From Paramacrobiotus metropolitanus (taxonomy: Eukaryota; Tardigrada; Eutardigrada; Parachela; Macrobiotidae), in the NCBI RefSeq assembly GCF_019649055.1, contig NW_026570261.1, positions 62,001 through 126,000 on the forward strand: a DNA stretch of 64,000 nt. Direction: 5' to 3'. The notes below the pieces were generated by a model, which was given only the letters and a program-made list of their open reading frames with translations, was not told the DNA's origin and did not search any database. Every line of letters begins with the position of its first letter. Position 1 is the stretch's first letter. The translations under genes were made by a program, and so were the position numbers. Of the stretch, positions 1 through 9,009 are shown in pieces.

Positions 1-2180
1 TTAATTTTCAGAAAAACGACCAGCTCTCATTAAATTTCAAGCGTAAACATCAATAAATTTTATGAAAAACAAAACAAATAATAGAAAACTCTGAACCGGG
101 TGAAAGCCAAAACAACGGTCTTTTACGTCTATAAACTTCAACAAAAAAATTTAATCGACCCTAGAAACGTTTAAGGATTGGGTATGTGCTGAAGCGTGTG
201 CGATGATTTCCGTATACCAGACCAAATGGTGCAACCTCATCGGGCAGATACAGTACACGTAGCTCAGGAGGTTTCTTGGGATGAGCTCTCGCAGTGTCAC
301 AGAGTCAGCCATAAGACAGCTGTCCGTGACAGTTCAGCGAAGGGGAGGCGTTTCCGTGAGGTATTCTCAAAAATGGCGATTTAGCGGGCGCCGGAATCGA
401 ACCGCTGGCTACCGAGGTAGCACAGCCACTGTGGCTGAGATCAAGCTATTTGTGCTTGACCTTGAGCCAACCAGGTAGGTGGCGAATGGGGCTGCTGTCG
501 TGTGTGCAGAGCCTTCTTCTCTGACACCAGTATGACGCTCGCCAAACTGTGATTTCGCATTCCACAGCCGGACATGTTTCCGTCGTGCGTTCTTCAGCCG
601 GATGTGCAAGACCATTTATTTAGGAGCTGGGAGAGTCGCCTGTAACCAGTTCCAGCAAACTGGTCTGGAGAATTTTCTAAACCTCGGTGCTCTCGTTGGA
701 CTGCGTGGGCAGTCAGGCAGTTTCCCTGGAAACGGTTTCTGCAGTTAGACGTTCATGCCAGGCGACATACCAACAGCCAGGAGGTTTTGCTGGGATGCAC
801 AACCGACCGTTCCGTTCCAATGGCCGACCGTTCTACGGCAAAATATATGTAGCCGAGCTGTTTTTCCGGAGCGCGTTAGCGCAACCGGAGCTTTCTTCCG
901 GACTGTGCATTCGCAACCGGGCAGTTTCGCCGAAACTGGTTTTCGGATTCGAGCTCTCTATGGGTGTGTATAATTACAGCCCTACGTTTTTTCTATACAA
1001 TTACTTACCGCCAGACAGCCTGCTGGTCAGCATTTCGTAGCTACACATTCTTGGAAGATCATTTGTTTGCTGCCAGACCAATTTTGTTGCAGTGGGTACT
1101 ACAATATATCGTGTTAATTAAAGTGCTGTTTTGTCGGAGCCTGTTGTTGGATCACATATTTTAGTAGCCAATCGTTTTTGCCGGATCGCATTCAAACGTG
1201 TTGCTAAAGCCCAGTTACGCTGATGGCGCCAGTTTTCCCAGACGAACAGTCGGACTTTTATGTGTGTCTGAGATTCCTGCCAATGTAACTTACAATTTAC
1301 TACGATAAAACACCTGGTACAGTAACTTTTGCCATTGCGTAACCACCAACCCAGCAGCATTAGTCTATAGCGCATCTGAATGATCGGATCATTACGATCG
1401 CCAACATCACTTTTGGATCACAGGTGGTAGCCGGTGGTTCGATTTTTCCGCCCTGGAAAATATAACAAATAAACCTAAAATAAGGCTTTGCTCCATCAGT
1501 TTTGTTTAGGTAGAGTGGGTTCAGCTTGCTTAGATCAGGTTGAACTGCGTTGGATTGCTATTCAGTTTTGGGATTGATGTCCTTTTCGAAGTAAACATGG
1601 AAAAGTGGCGTGAAAGTTTTATGTTACATGCTTCGGCTACCAAAATAAATGGTGTGTAGTGAATTACCATTAACATTAGCAACAACGCTGTGGAATTTCT
1701 CTTGAGCGTCTCGAAAGCCCGATCCGGATGGAACGAAACTCTTTTCGTCCCTAGTATATAACCGTGTTCGCAACCGCCAGAACCTGGTTTCGCTGCCGAC
1801 TGCACTTGGGACTTGTAATTTTACTGTCTAATATTTTTACGGAACAGTTTTTTTCAACGTCTGACAGATTCTCCTGAGCGCGATGCTGAGCGACTCTTCC
1901 GGACCATATGTCTGCATCCGGTCGGGTGGCTTCATTTTAGTTGTAAGTAAGTTCATAGCATCATAATTGAGCCGGAAGATCATTCGTAAGGGAACTATTT
2001 TTGCCTACCAGAGGTTTTGCCGGAAGAAATTTCGCGGAGCGCGTTTTGATTGCCGAACGATTTGGCCAAAATAAATTCGGTAGCCGCTGAGTAGCGGAGT
2101 TGTTTTCCCGAACGTGAGCCCCAGGGCCCAGCTCATTGTTTAATTCTGTTAGACCTCAGTTTTTGAGTAATTAACCACTT
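1..2180. other. gene-poor left edge with degenerate short repeats
   Basis: I see no convincing gene here. Short phrases built on CCGGAAGATCATT, TTTTGCCGG and GGAGCGCGTT recur in degraded form between about 640 and 2110, which suggests old repeat-derived DNA. The short open frames are not supported by splice signals or family motifs. Confidence 0.4.
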
Positions 2181-2181
2181 G

Positions 2182-2985
2182 GATGTGTAGCATGCAAGCA
2201 CAAAGACGTCACGCCAAGGACCTTTATTGGGATAAATAAAGGGAAATGTCACGCGGTATGCGGGAGGGAAAGGACAAAGAGCCAGTGCGGCGATATGCAT
2301 AGAATCTGCGACGCTGCTCGTAGAGTGTTCGTAATGTAGTGCAGAATGGCAGGGGAGGCTAAGTCGTGCCTGGCCAACTGATCCACGTTCCTAACCTGTG
2401 CGCGGGCTGAGCTCGTTGAACCAACGCAAGCGAAGAACGCTGAATCATGTTGCAGTTGAAGAATGAGAGCGCTGAATGGCTCAGCGTATGCGGGTATATT
2501 CGTACAGGCGGAAGTTCAGCAGTACACGAACGTCCACGAGGTGGGGAACGGCATGTATGCGTACGCTGTGTACAGCGGCCATAGCACACAGTCGTGAGTG
2601 CGCTTCACATGCCTTTGGGCTAGAACCAAGCTCCTGCGAAGGATACGCGGACTCTGCACCACTCCTGTGTTGTGCCCTCCGGTCGACGATCAGATAGTGG
2701 TCGCCGGTACAAGTCCTCTGCAGCGGGAGTTCGGCATTTGGTGACCGTCCTTATGTTCTCTTCCGGATCCCTGGCGTTCGGCATCTCACCGCCAAAAAGT
2801 GTGGAAGTTCCTGTTGGCTCGTTAAGCCGCTGTAGATTCCACTTCTGTTGGCTCGGAGAACAAAATGAAAATAAAATGTATAAAAAATGAACTAGTTATG
2901 CAGCGTGAAATGATAAAAAAGCAAAAGTCTAATAGCAATTCCAGTAAGCAAATTAAAAGTCAAATTTTAACTTAATGTTACCGCT
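2182..2985 (-). repeat. decayed inverted copy of the large element's 3' end
   Basis: Read on the minus strand, this segment aligns by eye with about 24470-25300. Shared blocks include ACATGCCTYTGGGC followed by AGCTCCYGCGAAGGAT, the phrase GTCGCCGGTAC, CTTCTGTTGGC next to TCGGAGAACA, and CAATTCCAGT followed by AGCAAA. Both copies end near an AATAAA (minus strand at 2223-2228 here, 25248-25253 on the right). Identity looks like roughly 65-80% with indels, so this is an old relative, not a recent duplicate. The orientation is opposite to the intact unit, making the two head-to-head. Confidence 0.7.
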
Positions 2986-3599
2986 GCCGGAATCCACTTG
3001 GGGCACTGGAGCCCCGGCTGCTGGGAGGCTGGTGCTCTCTGTAATCGACTGTGTGCGGTGACCGTGGGTCAGCGAGAAGCCGGCCGACCGGGGTCGGCGG
3101 AAGAGAGCGACCAGTGCCCTGCGCAACCGAAGGCCCCTTTATTGAGCAACGCGAAATAACAGCAGAAGAAAAACAGCAGGGTGTGGCGGGTGGCAAAAGA
3201 ACAGAGATCACTCGCCGCACACGATATCGAAGGAGCAAAGACAGACAGCAATGAGAAATGCCGAATCAAAGCGAACACACGAACAGTGCCAAGCGCAAAC
3301 AGAATGCGCGTGCTGGTGGCGGCCGCTTTGATCTAAGGGCCACGGCGGCGCGCAGCGCCACCAACAGACTCAGGTTTCTTGCTGCGCACGGCGGAAGGAG
3401 AAAGAGCGGGAGCACATTTCCTCCAGCTAACATTAACATCAATTAACTCGTTAATCGTCATTTTCACGTAGTGTACCGTCGCTTGCAATCATTGTTATCT
3501 TGGCGGCTATTGCCCATTAAAAGTCAAGCAAAAAGAGATCTGTTAGCAGATCTAAATAGAAAACTATAATTTCGTCGGTTAGAGAAGTACAAAATCTGT
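2986..3599. other. interval inside the decayed element, no gene seen
   Basis: GC-rich stretch lying between the 3'-end relic and the degraded coding remnants. A minus-strand AATAAA lies in it near 3138. No continuous reading frame with recognisable motifs is present; it is probably degraded 3' noncoding sequence of the left element copy. Confidence 0.3.
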
Positions 3600-5345
3600 C
3601 TAAGACTTCATTCCGACTAGGAGTAGGATGACGTCCACGATGATTGAGTCTCCGTGGGGTTTTCTGTCGCGGTGCGGTGCAACCGAGTCCGAGGCGCCAA
3701 TTCTCGGATATCTTGTACGGTGTTTCCGATTCAATCTCGCTGCAGACCTGATAAGTCCGTTAGAAGTCCACACCCGAACGCTAACCGTCGGTTCAAAATG
3801 GAGAGACAAGTCCACGATCGGTTGACGCTGGTCGCCCTAGTTTGCCAGCGGCGGGCAGTCCGGTTAAGCTCCGGGTTTCAGAAATTTTTGCCGGGCAAAA
3901 ACAGTAAATGTCCTACGCAACCGTTATAGGTCGCAAAGTGCATTTAATGCACCATGAGTAAATCGGTCACTACCGATCAATCTGCAACCTCAGGGTCGGG
4001 CTGGTTCGAAGGTCCGATCGAATTTTTTTTGAGTTCGAGCGGTTGAAAAGGCCGGTTCATCGTAAACTTTTGCCGCTCCTGCAAGCGATCTCTTCATTGT
4101 TCGTAGCCCTCCTCAAAGACCCTTCGTGCGTGTCTCTGTCCGGGTAGAGCTGTGGAGGTTGGGCTACCAGAGGAAACTGTTGTGCTGCCGGGGCCGGGTT
4201 TGAAATTATTTTGGTCGAGTCCGCTCCGGGTTAGCCGATTGAAGCGCAGGTGACGCCTGTCCCCGTCCGGCTGGTGGGTTTTGAGCGTTGCCATGTGGAT
4301 TGGGTGGTGCCACGCGCCATGCTGGTCTCCCAGTGCCCCATAATGCGGCGGGTTTTGTAATGTGGATGAGCCCGGCCTTGTTGGTCCGGATCGGTTAGTG
4401 GCATATTTGCCGGGTCATGTTGACCGCGCTGTCTACCCGTCGTGGGGTCGACTGTGTTGTGTGACTGTTCCCAGCTCTTCGAGAGTTTAGGTGCAGTCTG
4501 CCGGGGTCCCTTACGGAAGGACCAAAGTATATCCGCTCAACTGGTAATCGTACTCCCGATGCGGAGGTTGCTGCATGTAGTGCTGTCGTTGGTTGGTGGG
4601 CTGAGTTCGTCTCGTCTGTCGGGTAAGACGTGGAGGGTACCAGCGCACTCGTTTTGGTTTGCGTTGAGCACGTTGAACTGCTTACGTTGTACTGAATACA
4701 ACGTTGTACTGAACGTTGTATCGCCGTTGTGGCTGGGACTGGGGTCGGCGACACATGCGATACTGCCTTGGACTTTCTCTGGTCCAACGTTGACCGGCGG
4801 GATAACCGGCGCCTGCAGTGGGGCTTCGATCAGCGAATCAACTCCAACCTGTCCCGGCAAAGAAAAAAGCCATGTTAGCTTTCGGTATACTTCCGGGGTT
4901 GAGTACCGCGTTGTCGTTCCAGAGGATGTTGTAGATCTTTTGAGACTGATACTAGTCGTTGCCCCGGTAAGTATGGTAAGAAGGTAGTTCGCCACCGGAT
5001 CGTTCTAGGTATGCGATTCTGTCTGCTGTGCTTCGGTAACATTCGGGGCCTCCGCCAGGCTATAGTCTAGCTGGGTTCAAAGCTTTCATTCGTGCTGCAA
5101 CTGGTCTGCCAAAGCAGAAATCAGCACGGATTGTTGGGACTCACACAGTTAGAGGCCACCTTTCACCCGATACAGTTCGTCCCGGTAGGTCTCGGCTTCT
5201 TCGTTATTCCAGCCTAGAATGTGTTGTAGGTGACCTGACACCGTTTCGGAGGTGTAGAGTGCCTGTGCAGTCTGCTCCAATTCCCGGCGCAGAATATCCA
5301 CTTCTTTCTTTGTCCGGATCACTTGTACTTAAGCCGGTTGACCTC
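3600..5345 (-). pseudogene. degraded coiled-coil, Pro/Thr-rich coding remnants
   Basis: The minus strand has the composition of the large element's proteins but is full of stops and frame changes. Reading down from about 5330, one frame gives a heptad-like charged stretch (for example KKEVDILRRELEQTAQ) before a stop near 5155, resembling the coiled-coil modules of the 3204-aa protein. Further down (4995-4395 and 4294-4094) come Pro/Thr/Ser-rich pieces, including PATTAIQ, similar in style to the PTTTTQAV linkers on the right. Orientation and position match the inverted 3'-end relic next to it, so I infer the remains of a second copy of the same element. Alignment to the right-hand ORFs would decide this. 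Confidence 0.4.
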
Positions 5346-5644
5346 CTCGGTTTGGCGCACGCTTTTACTACGGGATTTACTAGAAATAAAAATTCGATAA
5401 AAAAAGCAAATTAATACGAATTTTTTAAAAATCACTTCTTGAAGAATGGTTCACTAACAATTAGGTAAGTAAATGTACGTAACACATGTGTGTACTGCAT
5501 AACATGATAAACTGTATACCCATATTTCGTGCGCTGATTTACAATTCATTTATAACAAAATGGCGGTCTGTTTCACCAGAGTGCGCTGGGTCCGTCCGAT
5601 GTTTGACTGATATCGTTTTACTTTTATTCGAAAGACCACCGTTT
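5346..5644. other. AT-rich spacer, nothing recognised
   Basis: AT-rich sequence between the coding remnants and the DNA transposon. I see no ORF, repeat or regulatory signal that I can support. Confidence 0.3.
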
Positions 5645-5765
5645 CGGTGAAGGCTCCGTATACCACCTTTTACCACCTCTGGCTCCTAATACCACCTTTT
5701 CACCTTTGGCTCCTAATACAACCTTTTGCACACCACTTTTGACTCCCAATACCACCATTTATTTA
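5645..5765 (+). repeat. left terminal inverted repeat with internal subrepeats
   Basis: It contains about three copies of a roughly 25-bp motif, GGCTCCTAATACCACCTTTT. It pairs with the right terminus at 7275-7397 when that is reverse-complemented. Confidence 0.7.
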
Positions 5766-5789
5766 TTACTTAACATTTGCACGTGTCTG

Positions 5790-6774
5790 TCAAATTCTAA
5801 TATCTGGAATAATTGAATGATTAGCTTGCGCAGCCACATCCATATCTACACGCTTCGCTTCGTACAATGCCGCATCTATAGCGGATATGAAATCTAATCC
5901 CGGATTGGCAATTCTCTCGGCCTGACGCCCGGCGCGTCTTTTTAGTGGAAGTAGTTCTTTTTTCTCGAAACATTCTAGAATCCATTTTCGGATTCCTTTG
6001 CCGGTGTACGATGTCTCTGCCGGGCTTCTTTTGTGGAAAAGGTCATATGCGAATGCGGCAGCAAATGGTCCACAGACAACACCGCTTTTTTGATTTTGTA
6101 ATTTCTCGTACCGTACTCGCAACTGCTCTTCCGGCTCATCACGGCCGTACAACTTCCAAAGTTCCAGTTTGGCCTGGTCAGTTAGCTTATAGCCCAAGCT
6201 GTCATACAGTACCACTTCCTGCCCGTCTACATTCCAGTTTGACGCGAAGAAATGGTTTAGGCCATTGAAGTGAATTTGAATGCTCAGTCTTATCCAGTCC
6301 AGTGAAGTTCCGGTCGTGCATTTTTTGCCGGGGGAATAAATCCATTGACTTCCCCTACCTCCATTTTCACAACAAAAAAATCAGAAATTGCCCACAATAT
6401 TGCTGGCGAAATCGTCTGTCCGGCTTCCAATCGTTGCACTTCTTGATCCAAAACGTAGTGACCGTAAACAATGTACTTTACCGGATCTGTGCCGAACATA
6501 ATGGGTAATGGTGCGCTCCGCCGGCCGTTTAAGGACGACTGGTTGCTGGCTCTCACCATACGACCAGAGCACCAGTATCTATCCCGGTTTTCCGGTTGAA
6601 CGTGCTGATCTCACCGGAGCGTTTTCGTTTAAGCCGGCCTCTGGTTCTGGTTGGATCAGGAAGCGTCAATTCCCGTGTTAGGGCTGCTTTCATTGCTCTT
6701 ACTGGGTGTTCTTTCCGTTGCCGGTGTGTTAATTGTGCGGCGGCGGGTCCGAATTTTTCGGCGGCCACCCGCAC
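5790..6774 (-). pseudogene. broken Ulp1/C48-like cysteine protease
   Basis: Three minus-strand frames (about 6774-6553, 6559-6290, 6300-5790) join into one Ulp1-like protease if frame changes near 6555 and 6295 are allowed. In order I see a segment like the start of the Ulp1 fold (LEAGQTISPAILWAISDFF), then the putative catalytic His in LNHFF, the Asp in LYDSL, and the Gln...Cys pair in QKSGVVCGPF. That is the His-Asp-Gln-Cys order of C48 peptidases. The usual Trp after the His is Phe here. The two frame breaks mean this copy cannot make the full enzyme unless they are introns, for which I see no good splice signals. It lies entirely inside the inverted-repeat transposon, so it is cargo of that element. 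Assignment to the fold is fairly secure; the substrate is unknown. Confidence 0.6.
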
Positions 6775-7274
6775 GTGGGCCGGACATTACGTGTCTTTTG
6801 TGTGCGTAATATTCCTGCGTGATGCGTCTGTCATTTTGCAAGCAGTGTTGTGGGCGCAACGGAAATTCACAAATTTCCATTCGAGTGTTGTGGCATACCG
6901 ATATGACGGTGGTAACTTTTCACTGTTTTTCCTAGACCAGAATCACTGGGAGCTAGTAGGGCACAAGGGATAGCGTTTGTTTGTTAACAAATATACCCGT
7001 TGAACACCATAAAGGTTTCTGTTTGATAACGTGTGAACGCCTCGTGGAACATCATGAACGTCGCAAAGGAAGCTGTTTCATACATCAAAGGATGATCTGG
7101 ATCGCTCCCTGATCTTCTTGAGCTGATGCGCCTTTTGGAAATTTTTTAATTTTTCAAGAAAACACCGGTAATTTTTAAAATTTTACCGGTAATATGATCT
7201 TGTAATATTGTAACCTTGAACTTTTATAAAACGTAATATCAACAAATATTTCAACTCATCTTTTTATTAAAAGT

Positions 7275-7397
7275 TAAAAAAAAATTATGGTGATATGGGG
7301 AGTCAAATGCAAAAGGTGGTATTAGGAACCAAAGGAGGTATGAAAGGTGGTAATAGGAGCCAAAGGTGGTATAAAGGGGATATGCTGAGCCTTCACC
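7275..7397 (-). repeat. right terminal inverted repeat
   Basis: Reverse complement of the left end, with the same subterminal GGCTCCTAATACCACC motif repeated and the same outer GGTGAAGGCTC. Small indels separate the two ends, showing the copy is not recent. Confidence 0.7.
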
Positions 7398-7865
7398 CAA
7401 TGCTTTTAGCATATGAAAGTTAAATTAAACCGACATTATGCAAAGGGTTCACTTTTTATGAATTGTTTTGGAATACTAGGTGGGATTGACAGTTGGCGAG
7501 GAAACGAACATTAGATTTTAATATTTTGCTCATTTTTATACAAGAAGTGGCTACGGTTCAATTAAGAACATTCGTGAAGCTCACATTACTATTTCGGATA
7601 GAGGGGTTGTTTCTAGTTTTTTTTGCTGTTGGGAACAGAAAGATTCCAGCAACCATGTTTGGCCAATATGGGGAATAACAGAGTTCACTAAAGAAACTGT
7701 CGTGAAATTAGCAAGTAGGGTTTTCAAAAGCAAATTTGTGACCAGTGTTTTAAAAGCTTGTAATTTGTATGGCAGAAGTAGCACGGTCTGTACAACGTTA
7801 CATTTCTGGCACCAGTGAACTGTTTCGTACGCATGTTGAGTTTCGATGGGGAATTGTTTAAATAA
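7398..7865. other. spacer with no supported gene
   Basis: AT-rich. A 127-codon minus-strand open frame overlaps it but has no family motifs and runs over a duplicated segment, so I do not call it. Confidence 0.3.
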
Positions 7866-8198
7866 CTGGGGTACTGCTGTATTCCAACAGAAACACGGAA
7901 ACAGCGATATTTTATATTTTATATAAACTGCTGTATCTCTACAGAAACACGGAGACTGCGACATTATGTATCGTACATCAACTACGTTGGCCCAAATAAC
8001 TTACTCCTTCGATGCAAAGACGGACGTGAAGATACGGTAGCCGTCGACCGAGTAAAACGTTGCCCAGCCGTAACACGTCGGCCGGTAACTCGATCATCCG
8101 GTCCAGTAGCCGACCTCACAAAGGGAAAGCAACTGAAAATCGAAGAAAACTGGACGAAACCGTCGAAAACCTTCGGATCCGACCAACCAGACGGATAA
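7866..8198 (+). CDS. C-terminal end of a Ty3/gypsy-type integrase (5'-truncated)
   Basis: From about 7974 the frame reads YVGPNNLLLRCKDGRE, then VAVDRVKRC, ending at a TAA at 8196-8198. This is the look of the GPY/F module and the VDRLKPC-like tail that end Ty3/gypsy integrases. Upstream of about 7970 the frame stays open but holds two copies of an 18-residue unit (CCI.TETR...YIN), the product of a 54-bp duplication at about 7873-7980. No integrase core is visible further upstream, so the element is cut off here. The composition switches to CCGAC/GTCGG-rich at this point, as in everything downstream. It could be a chance resemblance over about 35 residues, but length, motif order and context agree. 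Confidence 0.5.
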   Translation: MGYCCIPTETRKQRYFIFYINCCISTETRRLRHYVSYINYVGPNNLLLRCKDGREDTVAVDRVKRCPAVTRRPVTRSSGPVADLTKGKQLKIEENWTKPSKTFGSDQPDG

Positions 8199-8826
8199 AG
8201 CCGAACCGACGGTAAAGAAGAAACGAGGTCGACCTCGGAAGAAACCACCGAACGACTTCGAAACACCGGCACTGCAAGAACTGCAGAAGCAAGACGTCAT
8301 AGCTGCCGAACCGGAACCAACAGTGGAAGAACCGGCAGGAAATATAGTCCAACCGACCACGGAGAAACCGAAGGAATCGAAGGACAAGTCGGAAACACCG
8401 AACCAAACTACGAAAGAACCGGCAACTAAACCACCTCGGAAAAAGAGGACGGTTAAGACAACCGACCCGTCGGCACCGACCACACAGGCCGTTGCAGCCG
8501 ACTCGGCAGTCGAACTGACTAAGCCGAAGCGAAAGTATACGAAACGGAAGGTCGACCAGTCCAACACATCGGCACCGACCACGGACGTCGTAGTAGCCGA
8601 TCAGGCAGTCGAACCGACCAAGCCTAAAAGGAAGTATGGAACGGCAAAGAAGCCGAAGCTGACAGCACAACAAATGCTGGAGGAAACTGAAGTCGCTGAA
8701 GATGAAGCCCATAAGGAAATCCTTGAACGAATTTCGGAAGGACGGGCAGACTCGGAAAAACCAGTCAAAATACCAAAATCCAAGACACCCAAAACAGCAG
8801 TCACAACAGAATTGACTCAGTCATAG
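8137..8826 (+). CDS. AT-hook, Lys-rich ORF overlapping the pol tail in the +1 frame
   Basis: An open frame of about 229 codons without an ATG near its start overlaps the integrase tail by about 60 bp in the +1 frame, so it may be reached by frameshifting, or by splicing. It carries a textbook AT-hook (KKKRGRPRKKPP, 8215-8250), expected to bind the minor groove of AT-rich DNA. Later come two copies of a 33-residue unit containing APTT...V followed by TKPKRKY (start points 8473 and 8572), rich in nuclear-localisation-like basic runs. The linker APTTQAV recurs throughout the 3204-aa protein downstream and in the same frame, tying the two ORFs to one element. It may serve as a pol C-terminal extension targeting chromatin. 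That role is inference. Confidence 0.55.
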   Translation, partial: KSKKTGRNRRKPSDPTNQTDKAEPTVKKKRGRPRKKPPNDFETPALQELQKQDVIAAEPEPTVEEPAGNIVQPTTEKPKESKDKSETPNQTTKEPATKPPRKKRTVKTTDPSAPTTQAVAADSAVELTKPKRKYTKRKVDQSNTSAPTTDVVVADQAVEPTKPKRKYGTAKKPKLTAQQMLEETEVAEDEAHKEILERISEGRADSEKPVKIPKSKTPKTAVTTELTQS

Positions 8827-8969
8827 GGCCATAGGAGTAAAACTTAAAATTTTCTAAGAACCTAACTTAGGTAGCTCAACAGTAGCTAGGTATGGACCTT
8901 TTGGTGTCGAAATGGAACCTCTTCAGTTGACCGGAACATCTTCAGTTGAATGTACGGGAGTTGGTAGAA

Positions 8970-9001
8970 TTCTAACGCGCCGTATTTCCTCTCCTTAACA
9001 G
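8970..9001 (+). promoter_or_regulatory. 3' splice-site-like sequence before the giant ORF
   Basis: A CTAAC branch-like sequence near 8972, the pyrimidine run TTTCCTCTCC, then TTAACAG with AG at 9000-9001. The ATG of the 3204-aa ORF follows after only 8 nt. A possible nearby donor is AG|GTATGG at about 8890, but a far-upstream leader donor would also fit. Confidence 0.6.
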
Positions 9002-9009
9002 CGAACAAC

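Larger units (their letters stand above)
5645..7397. mobile_element. DNA transposon with long inverted termini and a protease relic
   Basis: The two ends are imperfect inverted repeats of about 115 bp. Both start with GGTGAAGGCTC and continue through several copies of TGGCTCCTAATACCACCTTT, ending near TTTGACTCCC and ATCACCAT. The interior carries minus-strand coding sequence for a Ulp1-like cysteine protease. I could not define a target-site duplication. Transposase is not visible, so this is a non-autonomous or internally deleted element. Cysteine proteases of this kind are known from Maverick/Polinton and some other large DNA transposons; which superfamily this belongs to is open. Confidence 0.65.

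Noticed and set aside
384-476. tRNA-like minus-strand sequence with B-box GGTTCGATTCC and an A-box-like TGGCTCAAGG
   Set aside because: The acceptor ends (ACCTGGT against GCCCGCT) and the T-stem do not pair, so it is not a tRNA gene. A SINE head is possible but no body or copies are visible.
7581-7964. 127-codon minus-strand ORF
   Set aside because: It overlaps the 54-bp duplication and the plus-strand pol tail and has no recognisable motif.
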